NCBI GenBank assembly: GCA_004524595.1
Contig: SDOA01000109.1
Span: 1 to 13,881, forward strand
DNA from: Candidatus Thorarchaeota archaeon
Lineage (GTDB): Archaea > Asgardarchaeota > Thorarchaeia > Thorarchaeales > Thorarchaeaceae
Direction of reading: 5' to 3'
DNA: 13,881 nucleotides
Below, in pieces: positions 4,334 through 13,881 of the stretch. The position numbers were made by a program, and so were the translations under genes. How positions within the stretch are numbered: position 1 is the stretch's first letter; the number at the start of each line of letters is the position of its first letter. The notes under the pieces were generated by a model, which was given only the letters and a program-made list of their open reading frames with translations, did not search any database and was not told where the DNA came from.

Positions 4334-7300
4334 ATGGCATCGGGTACTCAAGCGCACGAGAAGTATTGGCCTGTTATCGAGGCATTCTTCGATTACTATG
4401 GATTAGTAGGCCAACATCTTGACTCGTTCAATCGGTTCATTCGAGAGGAGCTTCAACAAGTAGTCGACAGTGTCGGGAAGTTGACTCCTAAAATCGAAGG
4501 TTATGTTGTTGAATTAGGCGACATAGAGATTGGAAAGCCTACAATTCGCGAAGCGGATGGAAGTGAACATGACCTTACTCCAAACGAGGCAAGGATCAGG
4601 AATCTCACCTACGCTAGTAAGCTCTTTCTCAATATGACTCCTGTTAGAAAAGAAGGTTCAGTATCGACACGACTTGAAACCTTGAAGGTGTATATTGGCA
4701 ATATGCCAATCATGCTTCGAAGTGAAAAGTGCCATCTTCATGGAAAGTCTGATGATGACCTCATCAAGATGGGTGAAGATCCAAAGGATCCTGGTGGATA
4801 CTTTATCATCAATGGGTCTGAGCGTGTATTAGTTACACAGGAAGATTTGGCGCCAAACAGGATTCTTATCGAAGAGGCTAGCAAGAGTTCCAGTTTCACC
4901 CATATTGCAAAAGTCTTCTCAACATCACGCGGTTTTAGAGCTCCTGTGACCATCGAGAGAAAAAGAACTGGAGAGCTTAGAGTATCCTTCCCATCAGTGC
5001 CGGGGAAGATTCCACTGGCTATTCTCTTGAAATCTTTAGGCTTAGAATCTGACCGTGAGATTGTCGATGTCATCTCAGATGATGATGAAATTCGTAATGA
5101 ACTGATTGTGACTATTGAGCAGTCGGCACCAATTAATGCACTTCGTGATGAAGAAGAGGGTTCGACACGCGTTAATGCACTTGATTTCATTGGTAAACGT
5201 GTTGCTGTTGGCCAAACAAAAGAGTACAGGCTAGCGAGAGCCGAAAAAGTGCTTGATAGATATTTACTTCCACATATAGGAACAGAGGATGACACCCGTC
5301 TTCAAAAGGCCTACTATCTTGGTCAGATGGTAGAAAGACTTCTTGAACTTGTTCTAGGAAAAAGGACCGCTGATGACAAAGATCACTATTCAAACAAGAG
5401 GCTCAAACTTTCTGGTGACCTATTGATGTCTCTTTTCAGAGTAGCACTCTACTCTCTGACTCGTGATATTAAATATCAGCTTGAACGTACTGCAGTTCGT
5501 GGAAGAAAACCCAATATCCGCACAGCTGTTCGTGCTGATGTCATTACTCAAAGACTCAAACATGCCTTAGCTACTGGTAACTGGGTTGGTGGTAAGGCTG
5601 GTGTCTCTCAGTTACTTGATCGTACAAATTACATATCATCATTATCTCACTTGAGACGTGTTGTTTCACCCCTCTCCCGCTCACAACCTCATTTTGAAGC
5701 ACGTGACCTACATTCTACACACTGGGGTAAGATCTGTCCAAATGAAACCCCAGAAGGACCAAACTGCGGTCTTGTGAAGAACATTGCAATGATGGCATAC
5801 ATCTCTGTAGGTACTGAAGAAGATGCAATAGAGCGTGCAATAATAAAGGCTGAAGTCGAGCCTATTGAGAAGTTACTTGGAAAACGCGGTCGTAAAGGTG
5901 CTGATGTCTTTCTCAATGGAAGACTGGTTGGAATCCATTCTGCACCTCAGGTCTTAGTAAAGACAATCCGCCAAAAGCGTCGTGCAGGGGAGATTGACAA
6001 TCAGACAAACATCGCTTACTACGAAGATACACATGAAGTTCAGATAAATTGTGATGCTGGCAGAGTGAGAAGACCACTTATAGTCACTGAGAAAGACAAG
6101 AGTCGTCTCACTGATGAACACCTTCGAATGGTTGTTGATGGAGAATGGAGTTTTCAAGACTTATTGCGAAATGGTATTGTCGAATTCTTAGACGCAGAAG
6201 AAGAGGAGAATGCGCTCATTGCGATGTATCCAGAGGATCTGAGTGATAAAGCAACCCACCTTGAGATTGTACCCTCCACAATTCTTGGTATATCTGCTGC
6301 ACTGATTCCTTTCCCTGAGAGAAACCAATCACCACGTAATGTGTACATGGCTGGTATGGCAAAGCAATCTGTGGGAGTACCTGCATCTAACTTTAGATTT
6401 CGTGCAGATACACGGTCCCACTTCTTCCATTATCCTCAGGTACCACTGGTAAAGACCCGCCCAATGGACTCTATCGGTTACGAAGAACGTCCTGCAGGGC
6501 AAAACTTCATAGTAGCAATTCTCTCATTTGAAGGCTATAACATTGAAGATGCACTCATTATGAATAAGGCATCTATTGAGAGAGGCCTTGGAAGAAGTAC
6601 ATTCGCTCGAGTCTATGAGAGTGAGGAACGCAAATATCCTGGTGGTCAAGAGGACCGGTTTGAGATTCCCGACCGTAGCGTAAGAGGGTACAGAGCATCA
6701 GAATCATATAGAAACCTCGGAGAGGATGGTATCATTGAAACTGAGGTAGAGGTTCAGGGTGGGGATGTACTCATCGGTAGAACATCACCCCCACGATTCC
6801 TTGAGGAATATTCTGAATTTGAAATTGCATCACCAAACCGTCGTGAAACCTCTGTTGCCGTTCGTCATGGAGAAGCTGGTGTTGTAGATAGTGTCATTCT
6901 CACTGAAACAATAGATGGTAACAGGCTCGTAAAAGTAAAGGTCAGAGACCTACGAATTCCTGAGCTTGGGGACAAGTATGCCTCACGTCATGGACAGAAA
7001 GGAGTAATTGGTTACATTGTACCCCAACAAGATCTGCCTTTTACTGAAGATGGTGTTGTTCCGGACTTGCTCATTAATCCACATGCTATTCCAAGTAGAA
7101 TGACCATTGGTCAGATTCTTGAGATGATAGCTGGGAAAGCAGCCTGCATGGCTGGGAAACAACAAGATGCCACACCCTTCTGTGGTGTTACTGAACAAGA
7201 ACTCTTTGATATCCTGAAGAAACATGGACTCAAGCATAATAGTCGCGAGACTATGTATTCAGGAATCACTGGTGAACGGCTCAAGGTTGATGTCTTCATT

Positions 7301-7705
7301 GGTGCAATCTTCTATCAGAAACTACACCACATGGTTGCTGATAAGATCCATGCAAGAGCTCGAGGTCCAGTCCAAATCCTCACACGACAACCGACTGAAG
7401 GTCGTGCTAGAGAAGGTGGTCTTAGATTTGGAGAAATGGAGCGTGATGTCCTCATCGGACATGGTGCTGCTATTCTTCTAAAAGGTAGACTTCTAGATGA
7501 ATCTGATAAAAGCAACATGCTCGTCTGTGAAGAGTGCGGTCTTATTGGTGTTTATGACCGTAACAAAGACCAATACTATTGCCCTATCTGTGGCTCAAAT
7601 GCTAAAATTAGCAGTGTAGTGGTATCGTATGCCTTCAAATTACTGATACAAGAAATGATGTCACTCGGTCTAGCTACTAGGCTACGACTCAAGGAGATGA
7701 TCTAG
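4334..7705 (+). CDS. rpoB: DNA-directed RNA polymerase subunit B (unsplit)
   Basis: This 1123-residue protein is the second-largest polymerase subunit, homologous to eukaryotic Rpb2 and bacterial beta, and forms half of the active-centre cleft. Landmarks: N-terminal protrusion/lobe; SFEGYNIEDA at residues 731-740; hybrid-binding motif GDKYASRHGQKG at 879-890; RFGEMERD at 1031-1038; C-terminal clamp zinc site C1065-x2-C1068 and C1083-x2-C1086. Length is full for an unsplit archaeal B; there is no B''/B' break. ATG 4334 is preceded by GGTGTGATC, matching the 16S anti-Shine-Dalgarno well. The reading frame ends in TAG immediately before the ATG of A', so the two are translationally linked. No insertion, frameshift or missing key residue was noticed. 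Confidence 0.98.
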   Translation: MASGTQAHEKYWPVIEAFFDYYGLVGQHLDSFNRFIREELQQVVDSVGKLTPKIEGYVVELGDIEIGKPTIREADGSEHDLTPNEARIRNLTYASKLFLNMTPVRKEGSVSTRLETLKVYIGNMPIMLRSEKCHLHGKSDDDLIKMGEDPKDPGGYFIINGSERVLVTQEDLAPNRILIEEASKSSSFTHIAKVFSTSRGFRAPVTIERKRTGELRVSFPSVPGKIPLAILLKSLGLESDREIVDVISDDDEIRNELIVTIEQSAPINALRDEEEGSTRVNALDFIGKRVAVGQTKEYRLARAEKVLDRYLLPHIGTEDDTRLQKAYYLGQMVERLLELVLGKRTADDKDHYSNKRLKLSGDLLMSLFRVALYSLTRDIKYQLERTAVRGRKPNIRTAVRADVITQRLKHALATGNWVGGKAGVSQLLDRTNYISSLSHLRRVVSPLSRSQPHFEARDLHSTHWGKICPNETPEGPNCGLVKNIAMMAYISVGTEEDAIERAIIKAEVEPIEKLLGKRGRKGADVFLNGRLVGIHSAPQVLVKTIRQKRRAGEIDNQTNIAYYEDTHEVQINCDAGRVRRPLIVTEKDKSRLTDEHLRMVVDGEWSFQDLLRNGIVEFLDAEEEENALIAMYPEDLSDKATHLEIVPSTILGISAALIPFPERNQSPRNVYMAGMAKQSVGVPASNFRFRADTRSHFFHYPQVPLVKTRPMDSIGYEERPAGQNFIVAILSFEGYNIEDALIMNKASIERGLGRSTFARVYESEERKYPGGQEDRFEIPDRSVRGYRASESYRNLGEDGIIETEVEVQGGDVLIGRTSPPRFLEEYSEFEIASPNRRETSVAVRHGEAGVVDSVILTETIDGNRLVKVKVRDLRIPELGDKYASRHGQKGVIGYIVPQQDLPFTEDGVVPDLLINPHAIPSRMTIGQILEMIAGKAACMAGKQQDATPFCGVTEQELFDILKKHGLKHNSRETMYSGITGERLKVDVFIGAIFYQKLHHMVADKIHARARGPVQILTRQPTEGRAREGGLRFGEMERDVLIGHGAAILLKGRLLDESDKSNMLVCEECGLIGVYDRNKDQYYCPICGSNAKISSVVVSYAFKLLIQEMMSLGLATRLRLKEMI

Positions 7706-10363
7706 ATGATCTCGGGTCTTACTACAAAGAAAATCGATTCAATCGAATTCGGACTATTGTCACCTGAAGATATTCGTAAGATGTCTGTTGCACAGATTGT
7801 TGTAGCTGATACCTATGACGAAGACGGTTACCCAATTGATTCGGGAATTATGGATCCCAAGCTGGGTGTTATTGATCCTGGTCAACGATGTAAAACATGT
7901 GGAAATCGTGTGGGGAACTGTCCTGGTCACTTTGGTCATATAGAACTAGCCCGTCCAATTATGCATGAAGGCTATTCAAAGGTCATTCATAAGGTCCTTC
8001 GAGCAATCTGTAGAGAATGTAATCGCATTCTCTTGAGTGATGAGGAAATTGAGCACTATCAACGCCTTTTCAAACGATACCCTGATATTGGTCAGAAGAC
8101 AGCAAACCTCTCTAATGACATCCTCAAAAGGGCTGCAAAGGTAAAGACATGTCCTCACTGTGAGGAAGAACAACTTAAACTAAAACTTGAGAAGCCAACC
8201 TCAATCTACGAGGTCGGTGAAGCTGGTTCAGTACGACTTACACCAATTGACATCAGAGCCAGACTTGAAAACATTACAGATGATGATTACCGCCTTCTTG
8301 GAGTGAACCCAGAGGCAGCTCGTCTAGAGTGGTCTATTCTCACGGTCCTTGCAGTACCACCAGTCACTGTGAGACCATCTATCACACTTGAATCAGGTGT
8401 AAGAAGCGAGGACGATCTCAGCCACAAGCTTATTGATATAATCCGAATTAATCAGAGACTTCGTGAAAATCTAGATGCTGGAGCACCTCAATTAATCGTA
8501 GAGGACCTATGGGAGTTGCTTCAGTACCACTGTACAACCTACTTCGATAACGGAGTAAGTGGTATTCCACCAGCAAGACACAGGTCTGGCCGGGCATTAA
8601 GAACACTAGCTCAGCGATTAAAGGGTAAAGAAGGTAGATTCCGGTCCAATCTTTCAGGTAAGCGTGTTGATTTCTCTGCTCGTACGGTAATCTCTCCAGA
8701 TCCCAATCTGAGCATGAATGAGGTGGGTGTACCTGAACAGATTGCTAAAATCCTCACAATCCCACAACGCATAACTGATTGGAATATTGAGGAAATGAAA
8801 GAACTGGTCATTCGTGGTCCTGATAGACACCCTGGATGTAATTATCTAATTCGTACCGATGGTCGAAGAGTAGACCTTCGATTCGTGAAGGATAGATCAA
8901 TCATTGCTGATACTATTGAATCAGGTTTTATTGTTGAACGTCATCTGGCAGATGGTGATATAGTATTATTCAATCGACAACCATCACTCCACAGAATGTC
9001 TATCATGGCACATGAAGTCCGAGTAATGCCTTATCGAACATTTAGACTATCTCTCTTTGTCTGTCCACCATATAACGCAGACTTTGATGGTGACGAAATG
9101 AATCTACACGTACCTCAATCAGAGGAGTCCCGTGCTGAAGCAAGAGTCTTAATGCGTGTACAGGAGCAGATTCTCTCACCACGATATGGGGGTCCAATCA
9201 TTGGAGCTCTCCAGGATTACATCTCAGCCGCCTTTCTATTGACACGTAAATCAAGTCTACACACTAGAGATCAGGTCAATCAACTTCTAGCTACTGCAGA
9301 CTTCGAGCTCAAGCTACCAGCACCTGCAATTAAGGCTCCTATTGAGTTATGGACTGGAAAACAAATCTTCAGCATTTTTATTCCAGAAGGAATCAACATA
9401 TCCTTCAAGGCTAACATCTGTAAGAAATGTAGTGTCTGCAAACGTGAAGACTGTGAATTTGATTCATATACTGTAATCCGCGACGGAAATCTCGTATTTG
9501 GTGTTGTAGACGAAAAGGCCTTTGGAGCTGGTGAACCAGACTCGCTCTTCCATCGAATTATCAAAGAGAAAGGTCCGACGACTGCGAGGATTTTCATGGA
9601 TTCCATTGGTAAGCTCCTGGTCCGTCTTATCACAGACAGAGGGTTTTCAATGGGTCTGAACGATGTAACCCTACCTCGCGCAGCTTCTCAGAGAATAGAG
9701 CGAATTCTTGCAGAAGCTGATGACAAGGTGAACCAGCTAATTGAAACATACAAGAGAGGTGAACTCGACCCTAACCCAGGTCAGACTCTCCTTGAAACAC
9801 TTGAGCAGAGAATCACAGCCACTTTAGCTGAGGCTCGTGACTCTGCAGGTACTGTAGCAGGAGAACATCTAGGTCTCGAAAACACTGCTGTTATCATGGC
9901 ACAGACAGGAGCTAGAGGCTCAAGACTGAACTTGTCACAGATGGCAGCAGTCGTTGGGCAACAATCAGTCCGTGGTGGACGTATCAGTAGAGGATATGTT
10001 GGTCGAACACTACCTCACTTTGAACGAGGAGACCTTGGTGCTAGAGCTCGAGGTTTTGTTACATCTAGCTATAAAAGTGGTCTCGATCCAATTGAATACT
10101 GGTTCCATGCTGCGGGAGGACGTGAAGGCCTTGTAGACACAGCTGTCAGAACTTCAACATCAGGGTATATGCAGAGACGACTCATGACAGCTCTTCAAGA
10201 TTTAAAGGTTGAAACTGATGGAACAGTCAGAACAGCTCCTGGGAGAATTGTACAATTCCGTTTTGGCGATGACGGTGTTGATCCCAGTAAGTCTGATCAT
10301 GGTCGTGCTGTTAACATCGACATAGCAATTGAGAAAGTCCTTGGAAAAGGGAGAATTGAATAA
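7706..10363 (+). CDS. rpoA1: DNA-directed RNA polymerase subunit A'
   Basis: This 885-residue subunit is the N-terminal two thirds of the largest polymerase subunit (Rpb1/beta' homologue). The catalytic loop NADFDGD is at 457-463, with D459, D461 and D463 expected to hold the catalytic magnesium. The clamp zinc-binding region shows C62-x2-C65...C72-x2-H75, and C102-x2-C105 with C149-x2-C152. An extra cysteine cluster, C572, C575, C578, C583, lies in the region after the active site. The bridge-helix/funnel region completes the C-terminal part. The start is fixed by GGAGATGATC (7693-7702) in the tail of rpoB, 3 nt before ATG 7706. The chain ends shortly before the trigger loop, which is encoded by the next gene, as in other archaea. 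Confidence 0.98.
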   Translation: MISGLTTKKIDSIEFGLLSPEDIRKMSVAQIVVADTYDEDGYPIDSGIMDPKLGVIDPGQRCKTCGNRVGNCPGHFGHIELARPIMHEGYSKVIHKVLRAICRECNRILLSDEEIEHYQRLFKRYPDIGQKTANLSNDILKRAAKVKTCPHCEEEQLKLKLEKPTSIYEVGEAGSVRLTPIDIRARLENITDDDYRLLGVNPEAARLEWSILTVLAVPPVTVRPSITLESGVRSEDDLSHKLIDIIRINQRLRENLDAGAPQLIVEDLWELLQYHCTTYFDNGVSGIPPARHRSGRALRTLAQRLKGKEGRFRSNLSGKRVDFSARTVISPDPNLSMNEVGVPEQIAKILTIPQRITDWNIEEMKELVIRGPDRHPGCNYLIRTDGRRVDLRFVKDRSIIADTIESGFIVERHLADGDIVLFNRQPSLHRMSIMAHEVRVMPYRTFRLSLFVCPPYNADFDGDEMNLHVPQSEESRAEARVLMRVQEQILSPRYGGPIIGALQDYISAAFLLTRKSSLHTRDQVNQLLATADFELKLPAPAIKAPIELWTGKQIFSIFIPEGINISFKANICKKCSVCKREDCEFDSYTVIRDGNLVFGVVDEKAFGAGEPDSLFHRIIKEKGPTTARIFMDSIGKLLVRLITDRGFSMGLNDVTLPRAASQRIERILAEADDKVNQLIETYKRGELDPNPGQTLLETLEQRITATLAEARDSAGTVAGEHLGLENTAVIMAQTGARGSRLNLSQMAAVVGQQSVRGGRISRGYVGRTLPHFERGDLGARARGFVTSSYKSGLDPIEYWFHAAGGREGLVDTAVRTSTSGYMQRRLMTALQDLKVETDGTVRTAPGRIVQFRFGDDGVDPSKSDHGRAVNIDIAIEKVLGKGRIE

Positions 10364-10374
10364 AGGAGGTCTAG

Positions 10375-11721
<1,347 letters not shown>

Positions 11722-11744
11722 TCAAATAAACAGATGGCCACTGC

Positions 11745-11757
11745 GGAAGCATTAAAA
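11745..11757 (+). promoter_or_regulatory. Possible internal promoter before L30e
   Basis: GGAAGC (11745-11750) immediately followed by ATTAAAA (11751-11757) matches the layout upstream of rpoB, where the same GGAAGC abuts the TATA box. It lies in the 97-nt gap between A'' and L30e and would give a leader of about 40 nt. Confidence 0.35.
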
Positions 11758-11818
11758 CCGAAACCCATTTGATGCAACTACTCTGGTCCATCCACAAACC
11801 ATCAATGAGGTCCATAAA

Positions 11819-12112
11819 ATGAGCTTGAATCAACCAATCGCAAGCGCAGTAAGCACAGGAAAGTGCAAGATAGGTGCCAAGTCATCAATCGACTCTGTTA
11901 AGAAAGGCGAAGCAAAATTAGTAGTTGTAGCTGCTAACTGTCCACAGGACGAATACGATGACATTGAGAGATTTGCCAAGTTGGCTGGAATTAAGGTGAC
12001 ACGTTTTGAAGGCACATCTTGGGATCTTGGCGAAACGGTAGGTAAACCCTTCATGGTCTCAGCGATTGCAATCATCAACCCTGGCGATTCGAAGATTTTG
12101 AAGATGGTCTGA
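11819..12112 (+). CDS. rpl30e: Ribosomal protein L30e
   Basis: This 97-residue protein is a full-length member of the L7Ae/L30e RNA-binding family and a component of the archaeal large subunit. Family landmarks are the early GKCKIGAKSS segment, the central strand KLVVVAANCP, and the ETVGKPFMVSAIAI segment near the end. Position directly after rpoA2 and before nusA is the classic archaeal order. TGAGGTCC (11806-11812) is the Shine-Dalgarno for ATG 11819. A separate promoter is possible (see 11745-11757). The gene ends in TGA, and the next gene's ribosome-binding site overlaps that stop. Confidence 0.95.
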   Translation: MSLNQPIASAVSTGKCKIGAKSSIDSVKKGEAKLVVVAANCPQDEYDDIERFAKLAGIKVTRFEGTSWDLGETVGKPFMVSAIAIINPGDSKILKMV

Positions 12113-12122
12113 GGCGATCTAT

Positions 12123-12557
12123 TTGGCCCGTGTTAAGTTATCCATGGACGACATGGCTTTGATTGCTAAATTTGAGCAGATTACAGGTGCTGCTGCAGTT
12201 GATGTTATCCGTGATGATGAAGGAGAACGAATCATTATTGTTGTCCGTCCTAAACACCTTGGAAAAGCGATTGGTCGACGAGGAGTCAATATCAAAGCCG
12301 CTTCAGAAGCCTTTGGAAGAGTTGTAGATGTAGTAGAAATGGCAGATACTGCTGAGGACTTTGTAAAGAGTGCACTTGCCCCTGCAAGGGTAGAAGCCGT
12401 GAAAATCATTGAGCACAGAGATGGTACCAAGGTGGCTTCGGTCACTGTAAAGAGCGATGATCGCGGAATTGCTATTGGAAAAGATGGACGAAATGTTGCT
12501 CGTGCACGTATTTTGGTCAAGCGCCACTTTGATTTGAACAACGTAGTAATTGCTTAG
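12123..12557 (+). CDS. nusA: NusA-like KH-domain transcription factor
   Basis: The 144-residue archaeal NusA family protein consists of two KH RNA-binding domains and lacks the N-terminal polymerase-binding domain of bacterial NusA. GxxG loops are visible as G51-R-R-G54 (IGRRGVNIK) and G119-K-D-G122 ([11 protein letters not shown]). A role in transcription elongation or termination, or RNA binding, is inferred from the family. The start is TTG 12123, chosen because GAGGCGATC (12111-12119) is a strong Shine-Dalgarno just upstream, overlapping the L30e stop; the first in-frame ATG (codon 8) would cut into the first helix. Intergenic distance to L30e is 10 nt, indicating coupling. Confidence 0.92.
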   Translation: MARVKLSMDDMALIAKFEQITGAAAVDVIRDDEGERIIIVVRPKHLGKAIGRRGVNIKAASEAFGRVVDVVEMADTAEDFVKSALAPARVEAVKIIEHRDGTKVASVTVKSDDRGIAIGKDGRNVARARILVKRHFDLNNVVIA

Positions 12558-12595
12558 AATCATTTTTCTTGCTACAAGAACTTGATGCATTTGAT

Positions 12596-12607
12596 AAGGC
12601 TTTTAAG
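12596..12607 (+). promoter_or_regulatory. Possible promoter before S12
   Basis: AAGGC (12596-12600) followed by TTTTAAG (12601-12607) is a BRE/TATA-like element in the 128-nt gap between nusA and the S12 start at 12686. It would give a leader of about 55 nt. It supports a separate S12-S7 transcript, but it is weak evidence. Confidence 0.3.
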
Positions 12608-12685
12608 CAAATACTAGCCCGAAACCGCGAACACCACATAGAGTGTGCCATGAACGGTATGCTGCCCATTAAGAGGTTATATAAT

Positions 12686-13129
12686 TTGACAGGTTCAAAA
12701 TCCCCCGTTGGGGAATTCGCAGCGAGACCTTTGCTCAGAAAGAGGAAAAAGTTCCGCTGGAAGAAACCCGCGTACAAACGAAGAGTCTTAAAACTCAAGA
12801 CAAAAACTGATCCCTTAGAAGGAGCACCACAAGCCCGTGGTATAGTCCTTGAGAAGGTTGGTATCGAGTCAAAACAACCAAACTCAGCCATTCGAAAGGC
12901 CGTAAGGATTCAATTATCCAAGAATGGAAAACAGGTCACAGCTTTCATTCCAGGGGATGGTGGCCTCAAATATATCGATGAACACGATACAGTGGTTGTT
13001 GAGGGAATTGGTGGTGCGATGGGCGGTGCTAAGGGTGACTTACCTGGTGTTCGATGGCGTGTGGTCAAGGTCAATGGTGTGTCATTAGAATCGTTAATCT
13101 ATGGCAAAAAGGAGAAGCCAATTCGGTAG
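12686..13129 (+). CDS. rps12: Ribosomal protein S12 (uS12), TTG start
   Basis: Universal small-subunit protein at the decoding centre. Counting from TTG 12686 the product has 147 residues, the usual archaeal length, with KQPNSA at 63-68 and PGDG at 89-92, the two conserved loops facing the decoding site. The TTG is chosen because AGAGGT (12672-12677) sits 8 nt upstream and because the family begins close to the basic segment RKRKKFRW (18-25). The frame is open further left to a TTG at 12569 and includes ATG codons at 12650 and 12659, but those additions match nothing in the family. S7 starts 9 nt after the stop. Confidence 0.95.
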   Translation: MTGSKSPVGEFAARPLLRKRKKFRWKKPAYKRRVLKLKTKTDPLEGAPQARGIVLEKVGIESKQPNSAIRKAVRIQLSKNGKQVTAFIPGDGGLKYIDEHDTVVVEGIGGAMGGAKGDLPGVRWRVVKVNGVSLESLIYGKKEKPIR

Positions 13130-13138
13130 GTGGTACTC

Positions 13139-13789
13139 ATGGGAGAAGAAGAATCAATTAAATCAGTTGCTGAAGAAGCACATCTACACACACCACCTGA
13201 TTTGCTCATGTTTGGTAAGTGGGACTCTACAGACGTTCAGATTAATGATGTTGGTCTTGTAAGGTACATCACACTTGACCCAGTACTAATTCCTCATACT
13301 TCTGGCAGACATGCACACAAGAGATTCCACAAGTCTAACATTCCTATCGTTGAGCGTTTCGTAAACAAAGTCCTGAATGCGGGTCGACGAAAGGATAAGA
13401 AGACCCGAACAGGTAGAAATGCTGGAAAGAAGCTTAAGGCATTGAATACAGTCAAACGCGTCTTTGAGATGATTGACTACAGAACAGGTCTCAATCCAAT
13501 TCAGGTCCTAGTGACAGCAATTGAAAATGGTGCGCCAGCTGAGGAAACCACAAGAATCTCCTATGGTGGTATGGCATATCCCCGTTCAGTTGATGTAGCG
13601 CCTCAACGAAGAATTGACATATCCCTACGATATTTGTGTGTTGGTGCTGTTCGTAATGCCCACAAAAGTGCAAAAACCTTCGAAGAGTGTCTAGTAGATG
13701 AGTTGTTACTCGCTTACAAGAATGATCCTGCTAGCTTTGCAGTCTCTAGAAAAGAGGAACGCGAACGAGTCGCTCGCTCTGCGAGATAA
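13139..13789 (+). CDS. rps7: Ribosomal protein S7 (uS7)
   Basis: Small-subunit head protein that binds the 3' major domain of 16S rRNA, 216 residues, close to normal archaeal length. Recognisable are IPIVERFVNKVLNAGRRKDK, the ...LNPIQVLVTAIENGAP... helix, and the C-terminal basic RRIDISLRYL...AHKSAKT region. Start: AGGTGGT (13128-13134), overlapping the S12 stop, is a good Shine-Dalgarno for ATG 13139; a GTG three codons earlier (13130) lies inside that site and is unlikely. The first 20 residues are acidic. In many archaea a translation elongation factor gene follows; nothing is visible in the remaining 92 bases. Confidence 0.96.
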   Translation: MGEEESIKSVAEEAHLHTPPDLLMFGKWDSTDVQINDVGLVRYITLDPVLIPHTSGRHAHKRFHKSNIPIVERFVNKVLNAGRRKDKKTRTGRNAGKKLKALNTVKRVFEMIDYRTGLNPIQVLVTAIENGAPAEETTRISYGGMAYPRSVDVAPQRRIDISLRYLCVGAVRNAHKSAKTFEECLVDELLLAYKNDPASFAVSRKEERERVARSAR

Positions 13790-13803
13790 TCGTAACAATT
13801 TAT

Positions 13804-13825
13804 TTGCACGGGAGTTTCCGTGCAA
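13804..13825 (+). terminator. Hairpin after S7
   Basis: TTGCACGG pairs with CCGTGCAA in eight consecutive base pairs around a 6-nt loop, 14 nt after the S7 stop. No T-run follows, so it is not a bacterial-type terminator; it may stabilise the 3' end or mark processing between S7 and the next gene. Confidence 0.4.
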
Positions 13826-13881
13826 TCTCTATCATTCAGCTTCATTTATCAGCCATTCTATTTTCCAATACGACCACATGA

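Noticed and set aside
4738..5295. Long minus-strand frame inside rpoB (185 codons)
   Set aside because: It is a Ser/Leu-rich shadow of the polymerase B gene, with no independent signal.
12119..12541. Minus-strand 140-codon frame opposite nusA
   Set aside because: Shadow of the KH-domain protein; composition is Ser/Thr/Pro/Ala-rich as expected from antisense reading.

Overview
This window is archaeal chromosome. The right two thirds (about 4059-13881) carry the conserved RNA polymerase / ribosomal protein string in the archaeal order: unsplit RpoB, RpoA', RpoA'', ribosomal L30e (L7Ae/L30e/S12e/Gadd45 family), NusA-like KH protein, ribosomal S12 and S7. The split of the largest polymerase subunit into A' and A'', the eukaryote-like L30e inside the string, tRNA introns with bulge-helix-bulge folds, and TATA/BRE-like promoters all point to Archaea. 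B is one polypeptide, not B'/B'' as in many methanogens and halophiles. That, together with tRNA introns outside position 37/38, fits a TACK- or Asgard-like lineage. I cannot prove a phylum from sequence reading alone.

Layout: (a) 1-132 minus, end of an unrecognised gene running off the left edge; (b) 209-237 minus, an exact copy of the 3' end of tRNA-Asp with no recognisable 5' part; (c) 351-1190 minus, a class I SAM-dependent methyltransferase; (d) 1319-1342 minus, a second, decayed copy of the tRNA 3' end, so that two direct repeats bracket the methyltransferase; (e) 1380-1961 minus, a membrane protein frame interrupted by one in-frame TGA; (f) 2052-2277 minus, two tiny overlapping cysteine-rich ORFs; (g) 2398-2534 plus, tRNA-Asp(GTC) with two introns; (h) 2630-3604, small unrecognised ORFs, one with an in-frame TAG, ending in a 26-bp convergent overlap; (i) 3605-4058, gene-poor and apparently decayed, ending in a hairpin and CTAG cluster; (j) 4059-4167 plus, tRNA-Lys(TTT) with a non-canonical intron; (k) 4334-13789, the transcription/translation operon.

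The operon genes are nearly contiguous and several starts are set by clear Shine-Dalgarno matches. B and A' abut with no spacer, A'' follows A' by 14 nt, and S7 follows S12 by 9 nt. TATA-like boxes preceded by purine-rich BRE-like bases lie before rpoB, L30e and S12, so there may be internal promoters. B, A' and A'' build the polymerase core; the NusA-like protein is a candidate elongation factor; L30e, S12 and S7 belong to the ribosome.

The unusual material is in the accessory left third: multi-intron tRNAs, tRNA 3'-end duplications in both orientations that look like old integration or recombination scars, and small genes broken by single in-frame stops. I saw no CRISPR array, transposase, integrase or complete mobile element.
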